The position numbers were made by a program, and so were the translations under genes. Of a stretch of 64,000 nt of DNA, positions 46,933-56,678 are shown piece by piece. Source of the DNA: Blastopirellula sp. J2-11 (GTDB taxonomy: Bacteria; Planctomycetota; Planctomycetia; Pirellulales; Pirellulaceae); the NCBI RefSeq assembly GCF_024584705.1, contig NZ_CP097384.1, positions 5,456,001-5,520,000 on the forward strand. Direction: 5' to 3'. The notes below the pieces were generated by a model, which saw nothing but the letters and a program-made list of their open reading frames with translations, searched no databases and had not been told where the DNA came from. The number at the start of each line of letters is the position of its first letter. The stretch's first letter is position 1.

Positions 46933-47520
46933 TTAGTCGCTACGCAGGTCTTTACTAACGCCGTCGACGATGGCCTTGATTCTAGCGAAGACTTCGGCTG
47001 GCGTTCCCATGCCGTCGACGTTTTGCAAGATCCCTTTTTCCTGGTAATAGTCGAGCAGCGGCGATGTCCGTTCTTGATAGATCCGCATTCGCTTACGAAT
47101 CGTCTCCGGCGTATCGTCAACGCGACCTTCTTTTACCGAGCGATCAAGCAATCGACGAAACAATTCTTCCTGATTGACATCCAATGTCAGCACAAGGTCG
47201 AGATCTTTGTTTTGCTGATGAAGATAGTCATCGAGCGCTTTAGCCTGGCCAATGGTGCGAGGAAACCCATCGAGCAAGCAGCCTCGCTGGCAGTCGGAAC
47301 GATCAAGTCGTTCACCAACGATTTGCACCACAATCGGATCAGGAACCAATTGGCCGTGATCCATGTGCAAAGAGGCGAGCTTCCCCAATTCAGACCCACG
47401 TTTCTTGGCGTCTCGCAACATATCCCCCGTAGCGACGTGGGGGATATTCAAGTATTCGACCAGGTTCTGAGACTGGGTGCCTTTGCCAACGCCAGGAGGT
47501 CCAATAAAGATTAACCGCAT
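46933..47520 (-). CDS. adk: Adenylate kinase (short-lid form)
   Basis: The 195-residue kinase converts AMP and ATP into two ADP. MRLIFIGPPGVGKGTQ is the P-loop, HVATGDMLRDAKKRGSELG binds AMP, and LLDGFPRTIGQAKALD is the signature. The lid is short (RSVKEGRVDDTPETIRKR) and has no zinc cysteines. The open frame extends 33 codons upstream, but the ATG at 47520 gives the family N-terminus. It lies between secY and map as in many bacterial spc operons. Confidence 0.95.
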   Translation of the reverse strand: MRLIFIGPPGVGKGTQSQNLVEYLNIPHVATGDMLRDAKKRGSELGKLASLHMDHGQLVPDPIVVQIVGERLDRSDCQRGCLLDGFPRTIGQAKALDDYLHQQNKDLDLVLTLDVNQEELFRRLLDRSVKEGRVDDTPETIRKRMRIYQERTSPLLDYYQEKGILQNVDGMGTPAEVFARIKAIVDGVSKDLRSD

Positions 47521-47621
47521 TATTGCATCATTGACGTGATCGACTCGATGGCAGGCCGGGCAAGGCGCGGCGTAATAGGAAGGCGATGGTTGGGCCCGGC
47601 CAAAGCCGATTTGGCCCAACG

Positions 47622-48989
47622 TTACGCTTCCAACAAGCCCTTATAGTTTCTCATGACGAGGTGGCTGTCAATCTTTTGCACGAGATCAAACGCAACGCTC
47701 ACCGCAATTAAGAGCCCGGTGCCGCCGTAGAAACTCGCAACCATCGGACTGACGCCCATCCCCGTTGAGATCAGCGTAGGAATAATCGCAATCACAACCA
47801 GGAAGCTGGCGCCGACATAAGTGATGCGAACCATCACTTTTTCCAGGTACTCGGCAGTTCGACGTCCTGGGCGATAACCCGGGATAAACGAACCAAAGTT
47901 ACGCAGATTGTCGGAAACGTCTTTCGGATTGAAAGTAATCGCAGTCCAGAAGTAGCAGAAGAAGTAAATCATCACGATGTAGCAGAGATTGTAGAGGAAC
48001 GACGAACCCTGGCCAAAACTACGTGCCAGTTCGTCAAACATTGAATTCCCTGTCCAGCTAGCGAGTCCCTGGAAAATGATCTGCGGGAACATCAACAAGC
48101 TGCTCGCGAAAATGATCGGCATCACGCCCGCTTGATTGATGCGAAGCGGGAGAAACTGCTTGGTGCCGCCGTAAACCTTGCGACCGCGAACGTGCTTGGC
48201 GCTTTGGGTCGGAATCTTGCGTTGAGCCTGGGTGATAAAGACCACGCCTGAGACTACCGCGACAAAGAGCACCACAAGCGTAATGATCGTCTCTAAACCG
48301 TATTTCTCGGGCGAGAAATTGTTCAGCTCAAAGGTAGAGTTTTGCAACAGGTCGAGCCCGGCCATCGGCATTTGGGCGACGATACCGGCCATAATCAACA
48401 AACTGATCCCGTTGCCGATCCCGTATTCGTCGATCTGCTCACCCAGCCACATCAGGAAGATCGTGCCGCAAGTCATGATCATGACCGCGACAAATTGCCA
48501 GCCTAAGGTGAGTGTTGGATTGTCTGGACTCGCCCAGAAGGCGGAATTCACGATGGTCTCACCATCAGCGCCCGGTAGCAGCATCATCCGGACATAGACG
48601 AAGCTTTGAATCAAACAGAGCACTACGGTTGCGTAGCGCGTATATTCGTTGATCTTCTTCCGCCCGGTCTCTCCTTCCTTCTGCAGGTCTTCGATCGGTT
48701 TATAGACCGTTCCCAGCAGCTGAAAGATAATCGACGCCGAAATATACGGCATGATTCCGAGACCAAAGATAGTCATCTGTTGCAAGCTGCTAGCGCTGAA
48801 AACCGACACTTGCTCCAGAAACTGGGAGAAATTGCTGTTTTGTTCGGCGCTTTGCTGGGCCAATTCGGCGTCGACCATCGGCAACGTGATCTGCCACCCG
48901 ACGCGATAAATCGCGAGCAAGAAGAGGGTGAGCAGAATTCGCTTGCGAAGTTCCGGAACGGTGAATATGACGCGGATCTTTTCCCACAT
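47622..48989 (-). CDS. secY: Preprotein translocase subunit SecY
   Basis: The 455-residue protein forms the protein-conducting channel with SecE and SecG. It has ten predicted membrane helices, with MTIFGLGIMPYISASIIFQL (the conserved start of the second helix), VYGGTKQFLPLRINQAGVMP and FIPGYRPGRRTAEYLEKVMV as family hallmarks. It follows rplO after about 120 bp, the usual order. Confidence 0.96.
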   Translation of the reverse strand: MWEKIRVIFTVPELRKRILLTLFLLAIYRVGWQITLPMVDAELAQQSAEQNSNFSQFLEQVSVFSASSLQQMTIFGLGIMPYISASIIFQLLGTVYKPIEDLQKEGETGRKKINEYTRYATVVLCLIQSFVYVRMMLLPGADGETIVNSAFWASPDNPTLTLGWQFVAVMIMTCGTIFLMWLGEQIDEYGIGNGISLLIMAGIVAQMPMAGLDLLQNSTFELNNFSPEKYGLETIITLVVLFVAVVSGVVFITQAQRKIPTQSAKHVRGRKVYGGTKQFLPLRINQAGVMPIIFASSLLMFPQIIFQGLASWTGNSMFDELARSFGQGSSFLYNLCYIVMIYFFCYFWTAITFNPKDVSDNLRNFGSFIPGYRPGRRTAEYLEKVMVRITYVGASFLVVIAIIPTLISTGMGVSPMVASFYGGTGLLIAVSVAFDLVQKIDSHLVMRNYKGLLEA

Positions 48990-49109
48990 TGTTCCGTATC
49001 CATTTCGACGGAACCATGACTGGGAAAATGCGTTTTCCGCCGTAGTTCCGTGCGATGCTATTGCAATGAAAGACAGCAGTATAAGTCACCGACTCGCATC
49101 GGCGATAGG

Positions 49110-49613
49110 TTACTTCTTCGCTTTCGCTTCGCGAGCCGCTTTCTTCTTATCTTCCACCGGCGTTTTGCCAGGGACGATAACGCACGAGCCGCCAGCGGCT
49201 TCAATTTTTTCTTTGGCCGAAGCGCTGAAACGATGCGCTGACACAGTCAGCTTCTTCGTCAGATCGCCGTTGCCCAAGATCTTCAGCTCGTCATAACGAC
49301 GTTTGGCCAGACCCTTGGCGCGAAGCGATTCTAGCGTGACTTCGTCACCGGCGCTGAATTCGCGTTCGAGGTCCGTAATGTTGATCGCAGCGACCGTGAT
49401 GGCGAACTTGTTAAAGAAGCCCCGTTTCGGCACTCGACGAACCAGCGGCATCGTACCGCCCTGGAAGATCGGATTACGCGAATAACCGGCACGGCTCTTG
49501 GCGCCTTTGTGACCACGACCCGAAGTCTTACCGTGACCCGAACCTGGTCCGCGACCAATACGCTTGCGTTTGCGGTTCTTTTGGATACCGCTGTGTACTT
49601 CGTTGAATTCCAT
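49110..49613 (-). CDS. rplO: 50S ribosomal protein uL15
   Basis: The 167-residue protein has the Gly/Arg-rich N-terminal extension [20 protein letters not shown] and [15 protein letters not shown] that thread into 23S rRNA. The C-terminus ends in a Lys/Ala-rich tail ([12 protein letters not shown]) somewhat longer than usual. Its ATG overlaps the rpsE stop by one base (TAATG), leaving no room for rpmD (uL30). Confidence 0.95.
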   Translation of the reverse strand: MEFNEVHSGIQKNRKRKRIGRGPGSGHGKTSGRGHKGAKSRAGYSRNPIFQGGTMPLVRRVPKRGFFNKFAITVAAINITDLEREFSAGDEVTLESLRAKGLAKRRYDELKILGNGDLTKKLTVSAHRFSASAKEKIEAAGGSCVIVPGKTPVEDKKKAAREAKAKK

Positions 49614-50122
49614 TAGAGGGCGACTCCTCGCAGGCGTTGAATGTCGTCTCGAGTCCGCAGCTGCTTCAGACCTTCGATCGTGGCTTTCACCAAAATGACC
49701 GGATTGGTCGAGCCGAAGCTCTTGGTCAAAACGTCGTGGATTCCGACCGCTTCACAAACGGCGCGAACGGATGCGCCTGCGATGATCCCGGTACCCGGAC
49801 GAGCCGGAACCAAAACCACCTTGCCGGCGCCATAGCGACCGATCACCTTGTGCGGGATCGAACCGTTGACGATGTTCACCGCCGCAAGCGAACGTTCGGC
49901 CTGTTTAACAGCCTTTTCCACGCTTGGCGGAACTTCGTTGGCTTTGCCGTAACCGCAACCGACTTTGCCTTTACCGTCGCCACACACAACCATGGCGGCG
50001 AAGCTAAAGCGACGACCACCCTTGACCACTGCGGCACAACGCTTGATCTTTACGACCTTTTCCACAAAGGCGCTTTGGCGGCCGCCTTGCTTATCTCCGC
50101 CGCGTCGATTGTCTTTCGCCAC
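49613..50122 (-). CDS. rpsE: 30S ribosomal protein uS5
   Basis: This 169-residue protein takes part in decoding accuracy and mRNA helicase activity. [20 protein letters not shown] and [20 protein letters not shown] are the N-terminal KH-like part, and [19 protein letters not shown] the C-terminal part. A short Arg/Gly/Gln-rich start ([12 protein letters not shown]) precedes it. It is translationally coupled to rplO. Confidence 0.96.
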   Translation of the reverse strand: MAKDNRRGGDKQGGRQSAFVEKVVKIKRCAAVVKGGRRFSFAAMVVCGDGKGKVGCGYGKANEVPPSVEKAVKQAERSLAAVNIVNGSIPHKVIGRYGAGKVVLVPARPGTGIIAGASVRAVCEAVGIHDVLTKSFGSTNPVILVKATIEGLKQLRTRDDIQRLRGVAL

Positions 50123-50178
50123 GATTGGCTCCTTTTCGCCCGGGGTTCTCCCAGGGAGTCATCAATATCTGGTTTGTA

Positions 50179-50544
50179 TTAGAACTGCAGGCCAGCTTCA
50201 CGCGCGGCGTCGGCCAGCGCGGCCAAGCGGCCGATGTATCGGAAATGTCCGCGATCAAAGCAGACCTGGGTCACGCCAGCGGCGGCGGCTCGTCCTGCGA
50301 TCGCTTTGCCAACCGTAGCGGCGGCGGCGCAATTACCACCGGACGCGTCACTACGCAGATCGGTGTCACGGGTCGAAGCCGAAGCCAACGTCACGCCACG
50401 CTCATCGTCAATCAACTGACAATAGATGTGCATGTTACTGCGAAAAACCATCAGACGGGGGCGTTCAGCCGTACCGCGGACTTTTTTTCGGTTGTGACGG
50501 CGGCGACGGAGTCGCTGCTTGTTGATAAATTTTTCGTGATTCAC
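50179..50544 (-). CDS. rplR: 50S ribosomal protein uL18
   Basis: The 121-residue protein binds 5S r[23 protein letters not shown] and [20 protein letters not shown] are typical. The end ([27 protein letters not shown]) is the conserved uL18 C-terminus. It is placed between rplF and rpsE, as usual. Confidence 0.95.
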   Translation of the reverse strand: MNHEKFINKQRLRRRRHNRKKVRGTAERPRLMVFRSNMHIYCQLIDDERGVTLASASTRDTDLRSDASGGNCAAAATVGKAIAGRAAAAGVTQVCFDRGHFRYIGRLAALADAAREAGLQF

Positions 50545-50607
50545 GTTACGTTTCTCTCCTCGCTGGGATGAACCCTGTGATTCGCCATGCGATCATAAAC
50601 GCGTTAA

Positions 50608-51153
50608 TTATTTGGATGCAGCCTTGCCAGGCTTCAACTTGATCAATTCGCCTTGGTAACGCACGCCCTTGCCCTTGTAAGGCTCCGGCTTGCGTGCCGA
50701 GCGGCATTCGGCGGCGAACTGCCCAACGCGCTGTTTATCGATCCCTTTGACCAGAATGTGCGTTTGATCTGGGCACGTTACGGTCAAATCGGCTGGTATC
50801 TTTTTATGAATCTCGTTCGCATAGCCAACCCGCATCTGCAGGATGTCGCCAGCGATCGCCGCCAAGTAGCCGACGCCCACGATTTCGAGACGCTTCTCGT
50901 AACCTTTGGAAACGCCTTCCAGCATGTTCGCAACCAAGGCGCGAGTCAGGCCATGAAAGGCCTTCGATTCACGCGAGTCGCTAGCAGCGGCGACAGTAAC
51001 ATCGTTGCTGTCGGAATTGACCGTAACGGACACCTCAGGGCGATGCTCATAAGAGAGCTTCCCCAACGGGCCTTCTACGTTGATTACACGATTCGTAACC
51101 GAGATGGTTACTTTTTCGGGAATCGCAACTGGTTTTTTGCCGAGTCGTGACAT
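50608..51153 (-). CDS. rplF: 50S ribosomal protein uL6
   Basis: This 181-residue protein near the factor-binding site starts MSRLGKKPVAIPEKVTISVT. It has the two-fold repeat of the family and ends with RKPEPYKGKGVRYQGELIKL, the conserved C-terminal signature, followed by a short Lys/Ala tail. Length and position in the spc order are standard. Confidence 0.95.
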   Translation of the reverse strand: MSRLGKKPVAIPEKVTISVTNRVINVEGPLGKLSYEHRPEVSVTVNSDSNDVTVAAASDSRESKAFHGLTRALVANMLEGVSKGYEKRLEIVGVGYLAAIAGDILQMRVGYANEIHKKIPADLTVTCPDQTHILVKGIDKQRVGQFAAECRSARKPEPYKGKGVRYQGELIKLKPGKAASK

Positions 51154-51220
51154 CGGAAGGTTAATCCTGTTTCGTCAGTGAGCCCGCTTTGCTATTGGGC
51201 CCTGAAAGGTAGCGCGTCGC

Positions 51221-51616
51221 TTACCAGATCTCACATAAAATTTCGCCGCCGACGTTCTTTTGTCGGGCTTCGCGATCGCTAATTACGCCATGGCTCGTGC
51301 TGATCACACTGATGCCCAGGCCGTCGAGGACCGGTCGTAGGTCGCGGCTTTTCGTGTAAATACGACGTCCCGGCTTACTGATGCGACGGATCGTTTGGAT
51401 CACGCGCTCACCGTTTGGACCGTATTTCAACTCTAACCGGATTTGATTGGCCGGTTCAGCCTCAACCTCTTCCCAGTCCCAGATGTAGCCCTCGCGCTTC
51501 AGCACGTCAGCTACGCCTTGTTTGACCTTCGAAGAAGGCATTTCGACGTGCGGGTGTTCAACGCGAACCGCATTGCGGATACGTGTTAGCATGTCGGCGA
51601 TCGGGTCAGTCATCAT
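51221..51616 (-). CDS. rpsH: 30S ribosomal protein uS8
   Basis: The 131-residue protein begins MMTDPIADMLTRIRNAVRV, and its C-terminal signature is STSHGVISDREARQKNVGGE followed by ILCEIW. In E. coli S8 represses the spc operon by binding its mRNA at rplE; nothing here shows whether that is kept. It follows rpsN by 16 bp. Confidence 0.96.
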   Translation of the reverse strand: MMTDPIADMLTRIRNAVRVEHPHVEMPSSKVKQGVADVLKREGYIWDWEEVEAEPANQIRLELKYGPNGERVIQTIRRISKPGRRIYTKSRDLRPVLDGLGISVISTSHGVISDREARQKNVGGEILCEIW

Positions 51617-51632
51617 CGTCTATGGGTCCCCT

Positions 51633-51818
51633 TTACCAGCTCGCCTTGCGGAGTCCAGGAATCAAGCCGCGGTCGGCCAATTTGCGGATGCAAATACGGC
51701 AGACCCCAAACTTGCGATAGACGGCGCGCGGCCGGCCGCACAGATTGCAACGCCGTTCGCTACGCGAGGAGAACTTCGGCTCCCGCTTCGCTTTTGCGAT
51801 TTTGGATTTGCTCGCCAC
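51633..51818 (-). CDS. rpsN: 30S ribosomal protein uS14, zinc-binding type
   Basis: The 61-residue protein is the short, C+ form of uS14 with two Cys pairs ([20 protein letters not shown]) that hold zinc. The end is [12 protein letters not shown], the family C-terminus. The longer zinc-free paralogue is not in the window. Confidence 0.96.
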   Translation of the reverse strand: MASKSKIAKAKREPKFSSRSERRCNLCGRPRAVYRKFGVCRICIRKLADRGLIPGLRKASW

Positions 51819-51869
51819 GGTACTCTACCTGTGTGGATGAAAAAAAGCTTTTCGATTGGAAGCGTAGCG

Positions 51870-52460
51870 TTAGCGACGTGCGCCCGGCTTCGACTTCTTC
51901 TTGACTTTACGCTTCGCATCTTTCGAGAACGGAAGCCCGAGAAGCGTTAGCAGCTCCAACGACTCTTCATCGCTCTTCGTCGAACAGACGAAGGTGATGT
52001 CCATTCCTTGCGGACGCGTGTACTTGTCCGGGTTCAATTCCGGGAACACCAGTTGTTCACTGATGCCCATCGTGTAGTTTCCGTTGCCGTCAAAGCATTT
52101 CGGGCTGATGCCGCGAAAGTCGCGAACCTGCGGAAGCGCCAAGGAAATCAGGCGATCCAGAAATTCGTACATTCGTTGGCGACGCAAGGTAACCTTGCAC
52201 CCGATCGGCATTCCTTCGCGAAGGCGAAAGTTTGCGATGCTTTTGCGAGCTCGGCAGATCAACGGACGCTGACCGGTAAATTCGGCCATCGCCGAGACTG
52301 CCTCGTCGACGTGCTTCTTTTCTGAAACGGCAGTACCGACGCCCATATTGACGACGATCTTCTGCAAGCGAGGAAGCGACAGTCGATTGGTGCGACCGAG
52401 CTTCTCCGCAAGTGCGGTAAGCACTTCGTTCTCGAACTTTTCTTGTAAACGGGGTTTCAT
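51870..52460 (-). CDS. rplE: 50S ribosomal protein uL5
   Basis: The 196-residue protein binds 5S rRNA and contacts the P-site tRNA. LQKIVVNMGVGTAVSEKKHV, the LITGQRP-equivalent TGQRPLICRARKSIANFRLR, and EQLVFPELNPDKYTRPQGMD are typical. A basic extension (KRKVKKKSKPGARR) makes it about 15 residues longer than usual. Confidence 0.95.
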   Translation of the reverse strand: MKPRLQEKFENEVLTALAEKLGRTNRLSLPRLQKIVVNMGVGTAVSEKKHVDEAVSAMAEFTGQRPLICRARKSIANFRLREGMPIGCKVTLRRQRMYEFLDRLISLALPQVRDFRGISPKCFDGNGNYTMGISEQLVFPELNPDKYTRPQGMDITFVCSTKSDEESLELLTLLGLPFSKDAKRKVKKKSKPGARR

Positions 52461-52522
52461 CGTTTACTCTTTCCCTTCGCGGCTGCGAAGGCACATGTAT
52501 CAGTGGATGAATTTACGACTAA

Positions 52523-52888
52523 CTAGCTGGATTTCCGGGCCGGGGCGATTTCGCCCTGGTCGGCGTTGCACTTCTTGCAGAAGCGAACTTTGACGCCGGA
52601 ATCAAGCTGCTTGACTCCCAAACGCGTACGTTGACCACAGGCGTTGCAAACGTACATGACGTTTGACATTTGAATCGGGGCTTCCCGAATCAGTCGGCCA
52701 CCTTGCGGATTACGCTGCGAAGGCTTTACGTGCTTGTACATCTTGTTGACCCCTTCGACGACCAGCTTGCCAGCCGTCGGAAGGACCTTAAGCACTTTAC
52801 CTTGAACTACCTTGTCAGCTCCCTTGGCGGGGCGAGAGCGGTATTCGCCGGCGATGATCTCAACGCGATCATTCACTTTAATAAGCAT
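52523..52888 (-). CDS. rplX: 50S ribosomal protein uL24
   Basis: The 121-residue assembly-initiator protein has the KOW motif (VNDRVEIIAGEYRSRPAKGA, VVQGKVLKVLPTAGKLVVEG) and HVKPSQRNPQGG. Two Cys pairs (VCNACGQRTRLG and RFCKKCN) form a zinc-ribbon-like end seen in C+ members. The ATG overlaps the rplN stop by one base. Confidence 0.95.
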   Translation of the reverse strand: MLIKVNDRVEIIAGEYRSRPAKGADKVVQGKVLKVLPTAGKLVVEGVNKMYKHVKPSQRNPQGGRLIREAPIQMSNVMYVCNACGQRTRLGVKQLDSGVKVRFCKKCNADQGEIAPARKSS

Positions 52889-53256
52889 TACAGCACCTCG
52901 TTGGCCAAGCTGACAATACGCATGAATTTCTTCTCTCGCAGTTCACGAGCGACAGCTCCGAAGATACGAGTGCCGCGCGGGTTACCGTCTTTGTCGACGA
53001 TCACCACCGCGTTGCTATCAAAACGGATGTAACTGCCGTCTGCACGACGCGTCGGTTTTTTGACGCGAACGATGACGGCTCGCACAACCGCTTTTTTCTT
53101 TACGTCGGCGCCGGCAATCACTTCCTTCACCGAGCAGATGATGACGTCGCCCAGCCCGGCAGTTCGCTTACGCGTTCCACCTAGAACCTTGATGCACATC
53201 ACTTGCTTGGCGCCGGTATTGTCAGCGACAGAAAGTCTGGTTTCTTGTTGGATCAT
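52888..53256 (-). CDS. rplN: 50S ribosomal protein uL14
   Basis: The 122-residue protein begins [20 protein letters not shown], and has [20 protein letters not shown] and [20 protein letters not shown], all typical. It contributes to the subunit interface. Overlap with rplX suggests coupled translation. Confidence 0.96.
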   Translation of the reverse strand: MIQQETRLSVADNTGAKQVMCIKVLGGTRKRTAGLGDVIICSVKEVIAGADVKKKAVVRAVIVRVKKPTRRADGSYIRFDSNAVVIVDKDGNPRGTRIFGAVARELREKKFMRIVSLANEVL

Positions 53257-53298
53257 GACTGTTTCGTCCTACTACCCGCAATTTGCAGGAGCTATGCC

Positions 53299-53610
53299 TT
53301 ACGACTCGCTCGCCAGATTCTCGGCCGCCTGTTCGCGGGCGGCTTTGAGGGCGGCGACATCGACTTCACGGCTCTTTTCTACGATACGAACGAGCGCCCA
53401 ACGCTTTGTCTTCGACAGCGGCCGGCTCTCGATAATTTCGACCTTGTCGCCCAGTCCCGACTCGTTGTTCTCGTCGTGAACATGGCAGACCATGCGGCGG
53501 GAGTAGTACTTACCGTACAACGGATGACGCAAGCGACGAGTGATTTCGACGCGACGCGTCTTATCCATCTTGTCGCTGGTCACTTTCCCGAGCAAAACTT
53601 TCTTGGGCAT
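53299..53610 (-). CDS. rpsQ: 30S ribosomal protein uS17
   Basis: The 103-residue protein has [40 protein letters not shown] and [20 protein letters not shown], which define uS17. A C-terminal tail of about 18 residues ([20 protein letters not shown]) is longer than in E. coli. Confidence 0.95.
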   Translation of the reverse strand: MPKKVLLGKVTSDKMDKTRRVEITRRLRHPLYGKYYSRRMVCHVHDENNESGLGDKVEIIESRPLSKTKRWALVRIVEKSREVDVAALKAAREQAAENLASES

Positions 53611-53649
53611 CGTATCTATTCCGAAGCTGAATGGTTAGCGAATCGAGCG

Positions 53650-53856
53650 TTAGCTCGCCGTTGCGGCGGCTCGCGTTCGTTCGTTTTGAATCGTTTTAAT
53701 ACGGGCGATCAGGCGACGGCGACGCAGCAGCTCGGTAGGAGCGTCAAGTCGTTCGGTCTGAGCCTGCATCTTCAAGCGGAAAATCGACTCGGCGGCGTCC
53801 TTTAAGGTCGCAACCAATTGATCGTCGCTCATTTCCCGCAGTTCGTTCGCTTTCAT
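53650..53856 (-). CDS. rpmC: 50S ribosomal protein uL29
   Basis: The 68-residue protein has MKANELREMSDDQLVATLKD and the closing helix RRRLIARIKTIQNERTRA, the family core. It sits at the exit tunnel and contacts the trigger factor and SRP in other bacteria. It lies between rplP and rpsQ as usual. Confidence 0.95.
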   Translation of the reverse strand: MKANELREMSDDQLVATLKDAAESIFRLKMQAQTERLDAPTELLRRRRLIARIKTIQNERTRAAATAS

Positions 53857-53891
53857 CGTTCTCTACTCTGCTGACTTGAGCTGGAGCCAAA

Positions 53892-54332
53892 TTACGCGTC
53901 GCCGGCGGCGGTCGTCAGGTCAGGACGCTTCCGTACGAAGCGACAACGAACCGGCATCTTGTGAGCTACGCGAGCCAAACAAATACGCGCTTGCTCTTCA
54001 GTTACGCCTGACAACTCGTACAAGACGGTGCCTGGCTTTACGACGGCAGCCCAGTAATCCACTTCGCCTTTACCCTTACCCATGCGGGTTTCGAGCGGCG
54101 TCGAGGTTACCGACTTTTGCGGAAAAATCCGAATAAACAAGCGACCGATGCCGCGGACATACTGTTGAGCGGCGATACGACCGGCTTCGATCGTGGCTGC
54201 TTTGATATATCCAGCTTGCGTCGTTTGAAGGCCGTATTCGCCCAACTCTACGGTGTTACCGCGAGTAGCGTTACCTCTTATACGCCTTCTTTGACTTTTT
54301 CGGTGCTTGACCCTCCGCGGCATTCGCGACAT
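53892..54332 (-). CDS. rplP: 50S ribosomal protein uL16
   Basis: The 146-residue protein starts MSRMPRRVKHRKSQRRRIRG and has AARIAAQQY-type GRIAAQQYVRGIGRLFIRIF and KGKGEVDYWAAVVKPGTVLY. It shapes the A site. The ATG at 54332 has GAGGAG about ten bases upstream and is preferred over the ATG at 54323. The start lies inside rpsC, an out-of-frame overlap of 62 bases, which is larger than usual for this pair. Confidence 0.94.
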   Translation of the reverse strand: MSRMPRRVKHRKSQRRRIRGNATRGNTVELGEYGLQTTQAGYIKAATIEAGRIAAQQYVRGIGRLFIRIFPQKSVTSTPLETRMGKGKGEVDYWAAVVKPGTVLYELSGVTEEQARICLARVAHKMPVRCRFVRKRPDLTTAAGDA

Positions 54333-54993
54333 CGGATTCGTTCTCCTCGTAAAAACCGTTGTTTATCCAAACTTGGACCCCGATGTGTCCCTGCGCTGTT
54401 TTTGCTTCGGTGAAGCCATAGTCGATCTTCGCGCGGATCGTCGACAACGGAATCGAGCCTTGAATCGCTTTTTCGCGACGAGCCATTTCGGCGCCGCCCA
54501 AACGACCAGCCAGCTGCACCTTGATGCCGCGGGCGCCAGCTTCCATCGTCGATTCCAAGGCACGTTTCATCGTGCGGCGGAAGCTCGAACGCTTCGCAAG
54601 CTGATCGGCTATATCTTCCGCCACCAGTTGAGCACGCAGCTCGGGGCGACCGATTTCCTCGATCTTCATGTTGATGCGGCGGCCGACGAGATTCTGCAGT
54701 TCTTCCTGCAGTTTCTCGACTTCTTGACCCTTCTGACCAATGATCAGACCAGGTCGCGCCACAAACAACGTTACTTTGACTTCATCGCGAGTACGGTCGA
54801 TCTCAATGCGATCGATACCGGCGTTGCGATACTTTTGGCGAATCTTTTCATCCGGATGACCGCCGATGAACTTCCGAATCCGCTGATCTTCAAACAGCAG
54901 ATCGGAAAAGTCCTTCTTCGACGCGAACCAGCGGCTTTTCCAGCCCTGCATCACGCCTGTACGGAAAGCAATCGGATTAACTTTTTGACCCAT
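54271..54993 (-). CDS. rpsC: 30S ribosomal protein uS3
   Basis: The 240-residue protein begins MGQKVNPIAFRTGVMQGWKS. The KH domain is ARPGLIIGQKGQEVEKLQEE, and QVWINNGFYE marks the C-terminal end. The tail (NAAEGQAPKKSKKAYKR) extends into rplP by 62 bases in another frame. uS3 is part of the mRNA entry gate. Confidence 0.95.
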   Translation of the reverse strand: MGQKVNPIAFRTGVMQGWKSRWFASKKDFSDLLFEDQRIRKFIGGHPDEKIRQKYRNAGIDRIEIDRTRDEVKVTLFVARPGLIIGQKGQEVEKLQEELQNLVGRRINMKIEEIGRPELRAQLVAEDIADQLAKRSSFRRTMKRALESTMEAGARGIKVQLAGRLGGAEMARREKAIQGSIPLSTIRAKIDYGFTEAKTAQGHIGVQVWINNGFYEENESDVANAAEGQAPKKSKKAYKR

Positions 54994-55032
54994 GCGTCAA
55001 TATCCTGGTCGAAAACGTAAACGGCGAACCGC

Positions 55033-55386
55033 TTAGATTTCGATCTCCTCCAAGGTGACGTGAATATGACTGGTACGCTTCAGAATCGGATATGCGGTGC
55101 CGCGTGCCCGAGGGCGGAAGCGTTTAATAATTGGTCCGCCGTCGACTCTCGCTTCGGCGACGATCAAATTGTCTTGCTTCAGCGACTGCCCGCGATTCTG
55201 ACTGACGTCCTGAGCATTACCCAGGGCGCTTTGAATCACCTTCTCCAGCATCCGTGCGCCGCGGTGCGGCTGAAAACGCAGGATGTCGAGCGCCTCATCG
55301 GCAAACTTGCCCCGCACCAGGTCCGCGAGCGGACGCACCTTGCGGGCGCTGATGCGAGCCAGCCGGTGGGATGCTTTAAATGCCAT
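55033..55386 (-). CDS. rplV: 50S ribosomal protein uL22
   Basis: The 117-residue protein has ASHRLARISARKVRPLADLV and VDGGPIIKRFRPRARGTAYP, the loop reaching into the exit tunnel, and ends with RTSHIHVTLEEIEI. It lies in the standard place between rpsS and rpsC. Confidence 0.95.
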   Translation of the reverse strand: MAFKASHRLARISARKVRPLADLVRGKFADEALDILRFQPHRGARMLEKVIQSALGNAQDVSQNRGQSLKQDNLIVAEARVDGGPIIKRFRPRARGTAYPILKRTSHIHVTLEEIEI

Positions 55387-55438
55387 GACGATTCTCCGAA
55401 AAACCTTCGCCTTTGCGAAGTTTGCACTGGGCTACGTG

Positions 55439-55711
55439 TTATTTCTTCTTCTTGTCAGAACCGTGACCACGGAAGGTACGCGTCGGGCTGAACTCGCCCA
55501 ACTTGTGCCCGACCATGTCTTCCGTCACGTATACCTTCAAGTGCGCTTTGCCATTGTGAACCATGAACGTGTGCCCAATGAATTCCGGCACAATCGTGCA
55601 GGCGCGGGCCCAGGTTTTGATGGGGTCTTTGCGGCCGGTGTCTTCCATCTTCTGCACTTTAAAGTACAGCTTCGGTTCGACGTATGGCCCTTTTTTTTGT
55701 GATCGACTCAT
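55439..55711 (-). CDS. rpsS: 30S ribosomal protein uS19
   Basis: The 90-residue protein starts [20 protein letters not shown] and has [40 protein letters not shown] and a basic end, all family-standard. It contacts 16S rRNA in the head of the small subunit. Confidence 0.96.
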   Translation of the reverse strand: MSRSQKKGPYVEPKLYFKVQKMEDTGRKDPIKTWARACTIVPEFIGHTFMVHNGKAHLKVYVTEDMVGHKLGEFSPTRTFRGHGSDKKKK

Positions 55712-55756
55712 GTGTAGGTCTCGTTAGGCGATATCTGCTTTCGCATTCTGGGCGGC

Positions 55757-56617
55757 TTACTTGATCAACTTCAAGACGCCGTACCGACGAGAACGACGGC
55801 GACGAATAATCGCCTTGTTCGAAGCCTTTTTCTTGTGACGCGTGTGGCCGCCCTTGGTTGGCTTGCCTTGCGGCGTCACCGGGTGACGTCCACCCTTGGT
55901 TCGACCTTCACCACCACCATGCGGGTGATCGACCGGGTTCATCGCTGTACCGCGAACATGCGGACGACGACCCAACCAACGCTTACGGCCAGCTTTACCG
56001 AGCACGACTTTTTCGTGTTCTGGGTTGCTAACCTTCCCGATCGTGGCGCGGCATCCGGCCGGAACGCGACGAATTTCACCGCTGGGCAAAGACAACTGAG
56101 CCCAGTCAGCTTCGCACGCCATCAAAGTGGCGCTGGAGCCGGCGCTTCGGCACATCGTGCCTCCGCTACCTGGCGCCAATTCGATATTGTGAACCGTCGT
56201 ACCAGCCGGAATCTTGTTCAACGGCAAGCAGTTGCCGACTACTGGAGGCGCTTCAGGCCCGCTCATCACCATTTGGCCTGCGACCAAACCATCGGGAGCG
56301 AGGATGTAACGCTTTTCACCATCCGTGTAGTGCAACAATGCGATGCGGCCCGAGCGATTCGGATCATATTGAACCGAGTCGACCTTCGCGGCGACGCCAT
56401 CTTTGGAGCGACGAAAGTCAATCACGCGGTAGCGTCGTTTATGACCGCCGCCACGATGACGAACCGTGATTTTACCTTGGTTATTGCGACCGCCATTCTT
56501 CGTGAGCTTACGAAGCAGGCTCTTCTCCGGCTGAGCGCCCTTCGTCAATTCGGCGAAGTCACTGACCGACGCGTTTCGGCGTCCAGCAGAGGTCGGCTTG
56601 TATTTGCGAATTCCCAT
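55757..56617 (-). CDS. rplB: 50S ribosomal protein uL2
   Basis: The 286-residue protein is needed for peptidyl-transferase centre assembly. [40 protein letters not shown] and [20 protein letters not shown] are diagnostic, the last with the conserved His near the catalytic centre. Length slightly exceeds the usual 275. Confidence 0.96.
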   Translation of the reverse strand: MGIRKYKPTSAGRRNASVSDFAELTKGAQPEKSLLRKLTKNGGRNNQGKITVRHRGGGHKRRYRVIDFRRSKDGVAAKVDSVQYDPNRSGRIALLHYTDGEKRYILAPDGLVAGQMVMSGPEAPPVVGNCLPLNKIPAGTTVHNIELAPGSGGTMCRSAGSSATLMACEADWAQLSLPSGEIRRVPAGCRATIGKVSNPEHEKVVLGKAGRKRWLGRRPHVRGTAMNPVDHPHGGGEGRTKGGRHPVTPQGKPTKGGHTRHKKKASNKAIIRRRRSRRYGVLKLIK

Positions 56618-56678
56618 TGTCTTTTATCTCGTTGGCTGAACAGGCTGAAGAGCCATGTCGCTCGTCATGATGAATGGT

